A DNA stretch of 64,000 nucleotides from Demequina phytophila (GTDB taxonomy: Bacteria > Actinomycetota > Actinomycetes > Actinomycetales > Demequinaceae), in NCBI RefSeq assembly GCF_000971135.1, contig NZ_BBLW01000005.1:1-64000 (forward strand), written 5' to 3'. The translations under genes and the position numbers were made by a program. The notes under the pieces are model-generated. The model did no database searches and was not told the origin of the DNA. It worked only from the letters and a program-made list of their open reading frames with translations. Below are positions 1 through 10,521 of the stretch, one piece after another (within the stretch, counting starts at the first letter, position 1; each line of letters starts with the position of its first letter).

Positions 1-14
1 TACCCCCAGGCAGA

Positions 15-20
15 TACCCT
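15..20 (+). promoter_or_regulatory. Leaderless-type -10 element for the TPR gene
   Basis: TACCCT lies 6 nt before the ATG at 27. No Shine-Dalgarno sequence is visible, so transcription probably starts at or next to the start codon. Confidence 0.5.
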
Positions 21-26
21 GATCGC

Positions 27-533
27 ATGGACGACGACGGCTGGGAGCGGCGGGCGAGCGCCCTCTGGGGCGACGAGACGGTCGACGACGAGGCGCGGCT
101 CGCGGCCATGCGGGTCCTCTCGGCGACGGCGCCGCATCCGGCGCTCGGAGCCTTCGAGCTCGGCGGTGCGTACGACTCGGCCGGGCACGAGGCCGAGGCG
201 GATCGGGAGTACACCGCGGCATACGAGGCCGGCCTCGCCGAGGTGGATCCCGACCGTGCCGCGCAGATGGCGGTCCAGCACGCGTCCACGCTGCGCAACC
301 TCGGTCGGATCGACGAGGCGATCGCGCTGTTGGAGGACGCACCGGAGCACCCGTCGACCGGTGCGGCCCCGCGCGTGTTCCTCGCGCTCGCCCTGCACAC
401 CGCCGGACGGCATGACGAGGCCTTGCGAGTCGCGATCGAGGCGATCGAGCCGGGCCTGCCGCGCTATCGGCGCTCGGTGCGCGCCTACGCCGCGGCGTTG
501 ACCGCGCCGGGCGCGTCCCTCGACATACCCTGA
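27..533 (+). CDS. Tetratricopeptide repeat protein (TPR_5-like)
   Basis: A 168-residue soluble protein with no signal peptide. From about residue 45 it carries helix-turn-helix TPR signatures (GGAYDSAG, ASTLRNLGRIDEAI, LALALHTAGRHDEAL) in the arrangement of the TPR_5 family, which is common and uncharacterised in actinobacteria. TPR folds bind protein partners; no enzymatic motif is visible. The start at 27 is supported by a -10-like hexamer 6 nt upstream. The gene sits 3 nt before the YccF-family gene, but that gene has its own -10, so the two need not be co-regulated. The biological role is unknown. Confidence 0.8.
   Translation: MDDDGWERRASALWGDETVDDEARLAAMRVLSATAPHPALGAFELGGAYDSAGHEAEADREYTAAYEAGLAEVDPDRAAQMAVQHASTLRNLGRIDEAIALLEDAPEHPSTGAAPRVFLALALHTAGRHDEALRVAIEAIEPGLPRYRRSVRAYAAALTAPGASLDIP
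526..531 (+). promoter_or_regulatory. Leaderless-type -10 for yccF, inside a small palindrome
   Basis: TACCCT sits 5 nt before the ATG at 537. It is part of a 6-bp-arm inverted repeat (CATACC, 524-529; GGTATG, 534-539) that also contains the TPR gene's stop codon and the yccF start codon. Confidence 0.5.
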
Positions 534-536
534 GGT

Positions 537-908
537 ATGCGTACTCTTCTGAACATCATCTGGTTCTTCTTCGCAGGGATCGGCCTGTGGGTGTCCTACG
601 CGATCGTCGGCGTGATCGCCTTCATCACGATCATCGGTATCCCTGCGGGTATCGCGTGCTTCCGCATCGCGAACTACGCGATCTGGCCCTTCGGCCGCGA
701 GGTGGTACGCGACCCGAAGGCGGGCGCCTGGACCGTGATCGGCAACATCCTGTGGATCCCGCTGGGTCTCATCCTGGTGATCGCGCATGTCGCGACGGCC
801 TTCACCCTCGCGATCACGATCATCGGCATCCCGATGGCGTGGGCGAACCTCAAGCTCATCCCGATCTCGCTCACCCCGATGGGTCGGATCATCGTCGAGA
901 CCCACTGA
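537..908 (+). CDS. YccF domain-containing inner membrane protein
   Basis: A 123-residue, strongly hydrophobic protein with about four membrane segments in two similar halves. Each half ends in the same TIIGIP motif (residues 31-36 and 94-99), which is the hallmark of the YccF domain family. Family members are small integral membrane proteins of unknown function, often one per genome in actinobacteria. The conserved WPFGR motif joins the two halves (about 50-54). The ATG at 537 follows a -10-like TACCCT by 5 nt and there is no ribosome binding site, so a leaderless transcript is likely. The family assignment is firm; the function is not known. Confidence 0.88.
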   Translation: MRTLLNIIWFFFAGIGLWVSYAIVGVIAFITIIGIPAGIACFRIANYAIWPFGREVVRDPKAGAWTVIGNILWIPLGLILVIAHVATAFTLAITIIGIPMAWANLKLIPISLTPMGRIIVETH

Positions 909-912
909 AGCT

Positions 913-3606
913 CTAGAGAGCAGCGACCGCCAGGACCTTGAGCACGACTTCGCCGGCCTCGTCGCTCGCCTCCAGGTCGATCGCCGCGACGATGCCCCAG
1001 TCGTGGTCGCCCGCGGGATCGTCGATGACCTGGCGCACGATCCACATACCCGCAGGCACCTCAGAGTGTTCGGTGACGGCGAGGGCCGCGCGAGCTCGCC
1101 CGTCGTCGCCGCTCGAGCCGGCTTCGACGAAGGTGAGCAGCGCTGAGGCGCGTGCGTTCGGCCCGATGCCCACCGCATCGTCCCCATGCAGGTCGAAGAG
1201 CGGCGCAAGCGCGTCCTCCCACGCCGCGGCGTCCCACCCCGCGGCCTTGTCGAGGGCGCCCAGAGCGTCGTAGTCCTCGCGCGCCGCGAGCTCGATCCTG
1301 CGGAACATCGCGTTGCGGATGAGGCGGCGCAGCACGCGCGGGTTGCCCGTGACCGGTCGGACGGGACCGGTCGCGGTCCCGGTCGGCGTCGGCGCCGCGG
1401 GGTCGGCGTCGTCCGCCTCGGGATTCGCGAGCTGTTCCCACTCGTCCAGGAGAGAGGAGTCGGTGGACCGCACGAGCTCGCCGAGCCAGTCCGTGATCTC
1501 CGCGACCTCCTCCGTGCGATGCTCCTCGGGCACCGTCTGCCGCATCGCGCGGTACGCCTCGGCGAGGTACCGCAGCGCGATCCCCTCCGTGCGCTCGAGG
1601 CCGTACGTCGACACCAGCTCGCCGAACGTCATCGCCTTCTCGAGCATGTCGCGGACTACGGACTTGGGGGAGAGCTCGGCGCCCATGATCCACGGGTTGG
1701 ACCGGCGGTACATCGCGAACGCCGGCTCGAGAAGGTCGGCCAAGGGTCGCGGCCACGTCACCTCCTCGAGGGCGTCGAGGCGCTCCTCGTACTCCATGCC
1801 TTCCGCCTTCATCGCCGCCACCGCCTCGCCGCGCGCCCGGAACTGCTGCGCGACCAGAAGCTGGCGCGGATCCGACAGGGTCGACTCGATGACCGAGACC
1901 ACGTCGAGCGCATGAGACGGCGACTCGACGTTGAGGAGGTCCATGGCGGCGAGCGCGAACGGCGACAGCGGCTGGTTGAGCGCGAAGTTGCGGGGCACAT
2001 CGACCGTGAGGCGCACAGACGGCCGTGAGCCACGGGGGTGGGACGGGTCGGTGATCCGCACCCGCTCGACCACGCCTGCCTTGCGCAGCGACCAGTAGAT
2101 CCTCAGCGCCTGCCGCGCATGCGCGGCACGCTGGGCCGGCGTCTCGTGCACCGCCGCCAGCAGGTCCCGCATCGCGATCACCGGATCCTGCGCCGCCCGC
2201 CCGACCCGCGCATCGTCCCTCCCGCGCGCCAGGATGTTGAGCACCATCGCGTGCGTGACCGCGAAGCTCGAGGTGAGCGGCTCCGGATCGGCGTCGCGGA
2301 GGCGCTCGAACGTCGCGTCCGTCCAGTTGACGTGTCCCGCCGGCGCCTTCTTGCGCACGATCTTGCGCTGCTTCTTGACGTCGTCGCCCGCCTTGAGGAG
2401 GGCCTTGCGGTTCTCGATGACGTGCTCGGGCGCCATGACGAGGACCTCGCCCTCGGTGTCGTAGCCCGCGCGGCCCGCGCGCCCTGCGATCTGATGGAAC
2501 TCGCGTGCGGTCAGGTGGCGCATGCGCTCACCGTCGTACTTCACCAGCGAGGTGAGGAGCACCGTGCGGATCGGCACGTTGATCCCGACCCCCAGCGTGT
2601 CCGTGCCGCACACCACCTTGAGCAGACCCTGCTGGGTGAGGCGTTCGACGATGCGCCGGTACTTGGGCAGCATCCCGGCGTGGTGGACGCCGACGCCCGC
2701 GCGCAGGAACCGGCTGAGAGTCTTGCCGAAGCCGGTGCCGAAGCGGATGCCGTCGAGCGCGGCCGCGATCTCATCACGCTCGGAGCGGGTCGCGACGTTC
2801 ATGCTGAGGAGGGACTGGGCGCGCTCGACCGCATCCTTCTGGGTGAAGTGGACGACGTAGACGGGCGCACGACCCGTCTGGACGATGCGCTCGACGACCT
2901 CCGGAAGAGGGTCCAGGACGTAGTCGAAGGACAGTGGCACGGGCCGCTCGGCGGTCGTCACCTGCGCGACCGGGCGGTCCGAGCGACGCTCGAGGTCCTC
3001 GACGAGCCAGTCGGTGTCGCCGAGGGTCGCCGACATCAGCACGAACTGTGTGCGCGGCAGCTCGAGGAGCGGCACCTGCCAGGCCCAGCCGCGCTGCGGG
3101 TCCGAGTAGAAGTGGAACTCATCCATGACGACGAGCGCGGCGTCGGTCGCGTCGCCGTCGCGCAGCGCGAGGTTCGCCAGGATCTCGGCGGTGCAGCAGA
3201 TGATCGGGGCATCGGCGTTGACGGCGCTGTCGCCGGTCATCATGCCCACGTTGTCTGATCCGAAGACGTCGATGAGGGAGAAGAACTTCTCCGACACGAG
3301 CGCCTTCAGCGGGGCGGTGTAGTACGTGCGGCCGCCGGTGCCGGCGCGATACGCGGCGAGCGCCGCGAAGTGCGCTCCCGCTGCGACGAGAGACTTGCCC
3401 GATCCGGTCGGGGTAGCGAGAATGACATGCGCGCCCGAGACGATCTCGATCAGCGCCTCGTCCTGATGTGGATATAATGGAAGGTCCCGTTCCGCCGCCC
3501 ACGTCGCGAATGCCTCGTAGAGCGCGTCAGGATCGGGGCCCGCGCCGGGCGCCGTCTTCGGCAGGCGGGCGAGCAGGGACAGGTCGGTGGCAGTCATCGT
3601 CGCCAT
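913..3606 (-). CDS. DEAD/DEAH-box (Ski2-like) RNA helicase with DUF3516 C-terminus
   Basis: An 897-residue superfamily 2 helicase. Visible motifs are the Q-like YPHQ (about 46), motif I ATPTGSGKS (64-72), motif II DEFH (162-165, the Ski2/DEVH-type variant), motif III SAT (192-194) and motif VI QIAGRAGRAG (about 370). The long C-terminal half matches the DUF3516 architecture typical of actinobacterial helicases, which are presumed to unwind structured RNA during decay or translation. The reading frame opens at 3606, and a second in-frame ATG at 3597 is equally possible; neither has a clear Shine-Dalgarno. It is convergent with yccF, only 4 nt away. The helicase family is certain; the RNA substrate is not. 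Confidence 0.9.
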   Translation of the reverse strand: MATMTATDLSLLARLPKTAPGAGPDPDALYEAFATWAAERDLPLYPHQDEALIEIVSGAHVILATPTGSGKSLVAAGAHFAALAAYRAGTGGRTYYTAPLKALVSEKFFSLIDVFGSDNVGMMTGDSAVNADAPIICCTAEILANLALRDGDATDAALVVMDEFHFYSDPQRGWAWQVPLLELPRTQFVLMSATLGDTDWLVEDLERRSDRPVAQVTTAERPVPLSFDYVLDPLPEVVERIVQTGRAPVYVVHFTQKDAVERAQSLLSMNVATRSERDEIAAALDGIRFGTGFGKTLSRFLRAGVGVHHAGMLPKYRRIVERLTQQGLLKVVCGTDTLGVGINVPIRTVLLTSLVKYDGERMRHLTAREFHQIAGRAGRAGYDTEGEVLVMAPEHVIENRKALLKAGDDVKKQRKIVRKKAPAGHVNWTDATFERLRDADPEPLTSSFAVTHAMVLNILARGRDDARVGRAAQDPVIAMRDLLAAVHETPAQRAAHARQALRIYWSLRKAGVVERVRITDPSHPRGSRPSVRLTVDVPRNFALNQPLSPFALAAMDLLNVESPSHALDVVSVIESTLSDPRQLLVAQQFRARGEAVAAMKAEGMEYEERLDALEEVTWPRPLADLLEPAFAMYRRSNPWIMGAELSPKSVVRDMLEKAMTFGELVSTYGLERTEGIALRYLAEAYRAMRQTVPEEHRTEEVAEITDWLGELVRSTDSSLLDEWEQLANPEADDADPAAPTPTGTATGPVRPVTGNPRVLRRLIRNAMFRRIELAAREDYDALGALDKAAGWDAAAWEDALAPLFDLHGDDAVGIGPNARASALLTFVEAGSSGDDGRARAALAVTEHSEVPAGMWIVRQVIDDPAGDHDWGIVAAIDLEASDEAGEVVLKVLAVAAL

Positions 3607-3739
3607 TGTCCCGTGTCTTGACCGACTGAGACGCCGCGACCGCGCGTGATGCAGACTTACTCAGGACGTACTGACCCGGTTCTTCGTGCCCAGGCGCGTA
3701 AGAATGGCGGGAGCGTCCACACAATTGGACAGGAGCACC

Positions 3740-5980
3740 ATGAACGACAGGGACGAGCGCGACGAGCGCCGCGCGAGCTATGACTCGCGCCCCGGAATCA
3801 ACCCGCGCAAGCAGCGCGACGGCGACCGCCGCGAGGGCGGCGACCGCCCCCGTCGTCAGTTCGATGGTGACCGTCCGCAGCGTTCGAACGATGACCGTCC
3901 GCGTCGTCAGTACGACAACGACCGTCCCCGCCGTTCCTTCGACGGCGATCGTCGCGACGGTGGCGACCGCCCGCGTCGTGACTTCGACGGTGACCGTGGT
4001 CCTCGCCGCGATGGTGACCGTCCGCAGCGTTCGAACGATGACCGTCCGCGTCGTCAGTACGACAACGACCGTCCCCGCCGTTCCTTCGACGGCGATCGTC
4101 GCGACGGTGGCGACCGCCCGCGTCGCTCGTTCGACGGTGACCGTGGTCCTCGCCGCGATGGTGACCGCCCGCAGCGCTCGTACGATGACCGTCCGCGTCG
4201 CTCGTTCGACGGCGACCGACCGTCGCGTCCCGCCAACTCGGACCGTCCGCGGCGCAACTTCAACGACGACCGTGGCCCCCGACGCCCCTACGACAACGAC
4301 CGCCCGCGTCGTGACTTCGACGGCGAGCGGAGCCCGCGCCGCTCGTACGACGAGGACCGTCCGCGCCGTTCCTACGATGACCGTCCCCGTCGTGACTTCG
4401 ATGGTGACCGCCCCCGTCGCTCGTTCGACGGTGACCGTGGTCCTCGCCGCGATGGCGATCGTCCGCAGCGTTCGTACGATGACCGTCCGCGTCGTCAGTA
4501 CGACAACGACCGTCCCCGTCGTGACTTCGAGGGTGACCGCCCGCGTCGCTCGTTCGACGGTGACCGTGGTCCTCGCCGCGATGGCGATCGTCCGCAGCGT
4601 TCGTACGATGACCGTCCGCGTCGTCAGTACGACAACGACCGTCCGTCGCGACCGGCGAACTCTGACCGTCCGCGTCGTGACTTCGATGGTGACCGTCCCC
4701 GTCGCTCGTTCGATGGCGACCGTGGTCCTCGCCGTGACGGCGATCGTCCGCAGCGTTCGTACGATGACCGTCCGCGTCGTCAGTACGACAACGACCGCCC
4801 GCGTCGAGACTTCGATGGTGACCGTCCGCGTCGCTCGTTCGATGGCGACCGTGGTCCCCGCCGTGACGGCGACCGACCCCAGCGGTCCTACGACGACCGT
4901 CCGCGTCGCCAGTACGACAACGACCGTCCCCGCCGCAGCTTCGACGGTGACCGTGACCGTGACCGCGCCCCCCGCGGCTCCGGCCGTCCGGGTGCCCGCC
5001 CTGACCGGGGCGGCCGTGCGCGCCCCGAGTCGGAGGAGCGCACCGCCCGCGTCGCAGGCGTCCCGCTCACCAGGTCGCAGCTCGTCGAGGCACCCGAGGT
5101 GCCCGAGGAGATCACCTACAACCAGCTCGACCGCGCGGTGCGCGCGCGCCTGCGCACGCTCAGCAAGGACAACGCCGAGGACGTCGGCCGCCACCTGATC
5201 ATGGCAGGCAACCTGGTCGACATCGATCCCGAGCTCGCCTACCGTCACGCCCAGGTCGCGCTGCAGCGCGGTGGCCGTGTCGACGTGGTCCGGGAGGCAG
5301 CCGCGCTCACGGCATACGCCACCGGCCGCTACGCCGAGGCGCTTCGCGAGTTCCGCACGGTCCGTCGCCTCGGCGGCTCGATCGAGCACCTCCCGCTGAT
5401 GGCCGACTGCGAGCGCGGCCTCGGCCGGCCCGAGCGCGCCCTCGCGATCGCGGAGGAGCCCGACGCCCAGCAGCTGCCGCGCGAGTCCGCCGTCGAGATG
5501 CGGATCGTGGTCGCCGGTGCGCGCCTCGACATGGGTGACGCCGAGGCTGCGCACCTGATCCTCAGCCGCATCACGGCTCCGAACGACGAGCTCAAGGCGC
5601 GCGTCGACGAGGCGCAGGTCGCGGTTCTCCGTGCGCTCGGCCGCGACGCCGAGGCCGACGAGCTCGAGGCGTCCATCCCCGAGCCCGTCGAGGAGGAGCT
5701 CGAGGAGGACATCGTCCTGTACGACACCGCCGAGCTCCCCGACCCCGACGTCGAGGACCACGAGGATGAGGGCTTCGACGAGGATGAGGACGACGACTTC
5801 GACGCCGAGGACGGCCTCACCGAGGTGACCGACGGCGACGAGGACGAGGACGACGACTTCGACGCCGAGCCCGCCGACGACCACGGCGACGAGGACGAGG
5901 ACGAGGACGAGCCCGAGGACGAGCCCGACTCGGACATCGACCTCGCGGACGAGGACGGGAACCCCGAGGACCGCGCGTGA
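3740..5980 (+). CDS. Arg/Asp-repeat protein with TPR-like domain and acidic tail (Rv1691-type)
   Basis: A 746-residue protein in three parts. Residues about 30-425 are low-complexity repeats rich in Arg, Asp, Pro, Tyr and Phe, built from short words such as [22 protein letters not shown] and [14 protein letters not shown]. Residues about 455-640 are a helical TPR-like domain ([18 protein letters not shown]). The last 100 residues are almost all Asp/Glu. In actinobacteria this gene precedes the HAD-tlyA-nadK-recN block, and M. tuberculosis Rv1691 corresponds to the TPR part only. Relatives are often labelled 'primosomal protein' without evidence. The start at 3740 has AGGAG 5 nt upstream; the frame stays open further upstream but without a ribosome site. 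The gene overlaps the next by 4 nt (GTGA). I infer a disordered polyampholyte, perhaps RNA-binding; the function is unknown. Confidence 0.85.
3850..4970 (+). repeat. In-frame tandem coding repeats of the Arg/Asp-rich protein
   Basis: Imperfect tandem repeats lie inside the coding sequence. The block encoding [12 protein letters not shown] recurs six times, near 3998, 4145, 4439, 4568, 4723 and 4852. Spacings are about 129, 147, 155 or 294 bp, all compatible with whole codons. Copies differ mainly at third positions, so both slippage or recombination and purifying selection on the peptide seem to act. Confidence 0.9.
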
Positions 5981-6978
5981 GCGCCGGCCTGCTCGGCACG
6001 GACACCGCGCTGCAGGACGCCTTCGACGTCGCGTTGGTCGACCTCGACGGTGTCGCGTACAAGGGGCCGCATGCGATCCCCTCGGCACCGCCCGCGCTCG
6101 AGGCGGCCCGTGCCGCCGGGATGGGCGTGATGTTCGTCACGAACAACGCCTCGCGCGAGCCCGAGACCGTCGCCTCGCACCTCTCGGAGCTCGGCATCCC
6201 GTGCGCCCCGACCGAGGTGATGACCGCCGCCCAGGCGGGCGCCGAGCTGCTCGCGGAGCATGTCCCCGCGGGCGAGCGCGTCCTGGTGGTCGGCGGCGCC
6301 GGCCTCTACACGGCGGTCGCGGCCAAGGGCTACGAGATCGTCGAGGACGCGACCGAGCACCCCGTCGCCGTGATCCAGGGCTTCTCCCCGGACCTCGGCT
6401 GGCGCCAGCTCGCGGAGGCGACCTACGCGATCAACGCCGGTGCCCGCTTCTTCGCGACCAACCTGGACCTCACCATCCCCAACGAGCGGGGCATCGCCCC
6501 GGGCAACGGCTCGCTCGTGGGCGTGGTGCGCACCGCCACCGGGGTCACGCCGCTCGCGGCTGGCAAGCCCGAGCCCGCGATGCTGCGCATGGCCGCCCGC
6601 AAGGCCGGTGCGAGCCGCCCGCTGATGATCGGCGACCGCCTCGACACCGACCTCAAGGGTGCCCGCGCGGCGGACATCCCAGGACTCCTGGTGCTCACCG
6701 GCGTCAACACCGCGCGCGACGCCATCCTGGCGGTACCGGGGGAGCGGCCCGCGTTCATCGGCGCCGACCTGTCGACGCTCGCCGACGCGCATCCCGCGCC
6801 GGTGCTCGCCGAGCACTGGTGGCACGTGGGCGAGGCCCGCGCGCGCGTCACCGAACGCCGGCTCGTCGTCGACGGCGGGGATGCGCTCGACCGGATCCGC
6901 GCCGCGTGCGCCGCGGCGTGGGATGCCGCCGATCGTGGTGAGCAGATCGACGTTGAGACGCTCCCGCACTTCGGCTAG
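5977..6978 (+). CDS. HAD-IIA family hydrolase (glycerol-3-phosphate phosphatase-like)
   Basis: A 333-residue HAD phosphatase. The nucleophile motif DLDGV is at 22-26, motif II TNNAS at 55-59, and the motif III/IV region holds KPEP and IGDRLDTD near 216-223. The large cap insert between motifs II and III is that of class IIA (NagD/PGP type). Position in the block equals M. tuberculosis Rv1692, reported as a glycerol-3-phosphate phosphatase; substrate transfer to this protein is inference. The GTG start overlaps the upstream stop (GTGA), so translation is probably coupled to the repeat protein. The C-terminus extends about 60 residues beyond the minimal HAD fold with no recognised motif. Confidence 0.88.
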   Translation: MSAGLLGTDTALQDAFDVALVDLDGVAYKGPHAIPSAPPALEAARAAGMGVMFVTNNASREPETVASHLSELGIPCAPTEVMTAAQAGAELLAEHVPAGERVLVVGGAGLYTAVAAKGYEIVEDATEHPVAVIQGFSPDLGWRQLAEATYAINAGARFFATNLDLTIPNERGIAPGNGSLVGVVRTATGVTPLAAGKPEPAMLRMAARKAGASRPLMIGDRLDTDLKGARAADIPGLLVLTGVNTARDAILAVPGERPAFIGADLSTLADAHPAPVLAEHWWHVGEARARVTERRLVVDGGDALDRIRAACAAAWDAADRGEQIDVETLPHFG

Positions 6979-6981
6979 CCT
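6976..6981 (+). promoter_or_regulatory. Leaderless-type -10 before the 57-aa gene
   Basis: TAGCCT, whose TAG is also the stop codon of the HAD gene, lies 8 nt before the ATG at 6990. It would give tlyA and its followers a promoter of their own. Confidence 0.45.
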
Positions 6982-6989
6982 CCATTCCC

Positions 6990-7163
6990 ATGGCTGACCT
7001 CAACGACGCGCGCGACTCACTGGGCCAGGTCGAGTACCCGGCCGAGGTTCGTGAGGCCCTCAAGGCCGTCACCGAGCTCCCCGATGACCTCGACCAGCAG
7101 GCCGAGTTCTTCGACAAGGTGCAGGAGGCGCTCTCGACACGCCTCCGCGACGAGTCGCGCTGA
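6990..7163 (+). CDS. Small conserved protein upstream of tlyA (Rv1693-like)
   Basis: A 57-residue acidic, helical protein running from MADLNDARDSLGQVEYP to LRDESR. It lies between the HAD phosphatase and tlyA, where actinobacteria regularly keep a short gene (Rv1693 in M. tuberculosis). The ATG at 6990 follows a TAGCCT -10 by 8 nt and the stop is 2 nt before tlyA. Codon use (C/G third positions throughout) matches the flanking genes, supporting real translation. No domain or motif is recognisable beyond heptad-like leucines. Function unknown. Confidence 0.75.
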   Translation: MADLNDARDSLGQVEYPAEVREALKAVTELPDDLDQQAEFFDKVQEALSTRLRDESR

Positions 7164-7165
7164 GC

Positions 7166-7972
7166 ATGCGCCTGGACCGCGCGCTCGTGGCGCGCGGCCT
7201 GGCTCCGTCGCGCACCCGCGCACAGGAGCTCATCGCCGCCGGGGTGGTGACCGTCGACGGCGTCGCCGTCGCGAAGTCGTCGTTCGAGGTGGGGGACGAT
7301 GCGGTGGTCGAGGCCGCCGCGCCCGACCAGTACGTCTCGCGTGCGGCCCACAAGCTCCTCGGCGCCCTCGACGCGTGCCCGGAGCTCGAGACGACCGGCC
7401 GCGTCGCTCTCGACGTCGGTGCCTCGACCGGGGGCTTCACCCAGGTCCTTCTCGAGCGCGGCGCCGCGCGGGTGCACGCGATCGACGTCGGCCACGGTCA
7501 GCTCGCGCCCGCCATCGCCGCCAACCCGCGCGTGGTCGCGCGCGAGGGCCTGAACGCACGCGAGCTCACGGCGGGCCACCTGGGCGAACGCCCCGATCTC
7601 GTGGTCGCGGACGTCTCCTTCATCTCCCTCACGCTCCTCATCGAGCCGATCGTCGCGACCCTCGCCGAGCACGCGGACGTGCTGCTCATGGTCAAGCCCC
7701 AGTTCGAGGTGGGCCGCGAACGCCTGGGCCGCGGCGGCGTGGTCACCGACCTCGATGATCGCGCCGGTGCGGTGATGTCGGTGGTGACGGCCATGATGGA
7801 GGCGGGACTCGCGGTCCGTCGCATCGCGCGCTCGACGCTTCCGGGCCCACACGGCAACGTCGAGTTCTTCGTGTGGGGGTCGCGGGCATGGCAGGCTAGT
7901 GGCGGGCCCGAGCCGCTGGTAGACCCGCAGATCAGGGCCGCGATCATCGAGGAGACGGGAGGGACGCCGTGA
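7166..7972 (+). CDS. tlyA: TlyA family rRNA 2'-O-methyltransferase / hemolysin
   Basis: A 268-residue protein. Residues 1-60 form an S4 RNA-binding domain (RLDRALVARGLAPSRTRAQE); the rest is a FtsJ/RrmJ-like SAM methyltransferase with motif I DVGASTGGFTQ (83-93). The family's K-D-K-E tetrad is visible as K63, D in VVADVSF, K in LMVKPQFE and E in NVEFFV. In mycobacteria TlyA methylates cytidines of 16S and 23S rRNA and its loss gives capreomycin resistance. Full length for the family (about 265-275 aa). It lies 2 nt after the small upstream gene and overlaps nadK by 4 nt, in the standard actinobacterial order. Confidence 0.95.
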   Translation: MRLDRALVARGLAPSRTRAQELIAAGVVTVDGVAVAKSSFEVGDDAVVEAAAPDQYVSRAAHKLLGALDACPELETTGRVALDVGASTGGFTQVLLERGAARVHAIDVGHGQLAPAIAANPRVVAREGLNARELTAGHLGERPDLVVADVSFISLTLLIEPIVATLAEHADVLLMVKPQFEVGRERLGRGGVVTDLDDRAGAVMSVVTAMMEAGLAVRRIARSTLPGPHGNVEFFVWGSRAWQASGGPEPLVDPQIRAAIIEETGGTP

Positions 7973-8832
7973 CGCGACGCATCCTCATCGTCACGCACCC
8001 GCATCGTCCCGAGGCGGCGGATGCCGCCGCCCTGGCCGCCGAGGCCCTGGCCGCGGACGGCGTCGCGACCTGCACCGACTTCCACGCCGGCGACAAGCCC
8101 ATCGAGGCCGCCCTGGTGCTCGGTGGAGACGGCACCATCCTTCACGCCGCCGACCTCACCCGCGGCACCGGCATCCCGCTCCTGGGCGTCAACCTCGGTC
8201 ACGTCGGCTTCCTGGCGGAGTTCGAGCGCGACGACGTCGCCCACGCCGCCCGCCGCCTGGCCGCGGGCGACTACACGGTCGAGGAGCGCGGCACCATCGA
8301 CGTCGCGGTGACCTCGCCGGAGGGCGTGGTGAGCACCGGCTGGGCGCTCAACGACGTCACCGTCGAGCGTGCCAACCTGCGCACCACCATCGAGGTCGCG
8401 CTCGACATCGACGGGCGCCCGCTGTCGACGTTCGGCTGCGACGGCGTGGTGGTCGCCACCTCCACCGGGTCCACCGCGCATGCCTTCAGCGCGGGCGGGC
8501 CCGTGCTGTGGCCCGACGTGGACGCGCTGCTCGTGGTGCCGCTCGCGGCCCACGCGCTGTTCTCGCGCCCGCTCGTGGTGAGCCCGTCCTCGCGGGTCAC
8601 CGTCGAGATCCTGGACCGCTCGTCGAGCGACGGCCAGGTGGTGCTCGACGGTGCGCGTGCGATCGACCTCGCCCGCGGCGGACGCGTCGAGGTCACCCGC
8701 GGTGCCCAGACGGTGCGCCTCGCGCGCATGTCGGACGCCCCGTTCAGCGAGCGTCTGGTCCAGAAGTTCTCGCTCCCGGTCGACGGGTTCCGCGGCACCC
8801 GGCCCGTCGCCGGGTGGGGAGCGGGGATCTGA
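7969..8832 (+). CDS. nadK: NAD kinase
   Basis: A 287-residue cytosolic NAD kinase making NADP+ from NAD+ and ATP (or polyphosphate in some actinobacteria). The GGDGT phosphate loop is at 52-56, NLGHVGFLAE at about 75-84, and the NAD-binding STGSTAHAFSAGGP stretch near 164-177; family members usually have Tyr where His occurs in STGSTAHA. The GTG start overlaps the tlyA stop (GTGA), and recN starts 1 nt after its stop. The length fits the family. Confidence 0.96.
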   Translation: MTRRILIVTHPHRPEAADAAALAAEALAADGVATCTDFHAGDKPIEAALVLGGDGTILHAADLTRGTGIPLLGVNLGHVGFLAEFERDDVAHAARRLAAGDYTVEERGTIDVAVTSPEGVVSTGWALNDVTVERANLRTTIEVALDIDGRPLSTFGCDGVVVATSTGSTAHAFSAGGPVLWPDVDALLVVPLAAHALFSRPLVVSPSSRVTVEILDRSSSDGQVVLDGARAIDLARGGRVEVTRGAQTVRLARMSDAPFSERLVQKFSLPVDGFRGTRPVAGWGAGI

Positions 8833-8833
8833 C

Positions 8834-10516
<1,683 letters not shown>

Positions 10517-10521
10517 CCGCC

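Noticed and set aside
3850-4970. A CRISPR-like look of regularly spaced repeats.
   Set aside because: Repeats are in frame, encode a continuous peptide, and the 'spacers' are themselves repeated; no cas genes are present.
3780-5198. A 472-codon open frame in another plus-strand frame of the same repeat.
   Set aside because: It is a frame-shifted reading of the repeat ([12 protein letters not shown] words) with no ribosome site.
3527-6088. An 853-codon open frame on the minus strand across the repeat gene.
   Set aside because: It translates into endless TRTVIVRT-like words because it is the complement of the Arg/Asp repeat; it has no domain, and its codon pattern is wrong for a high-GC gene.
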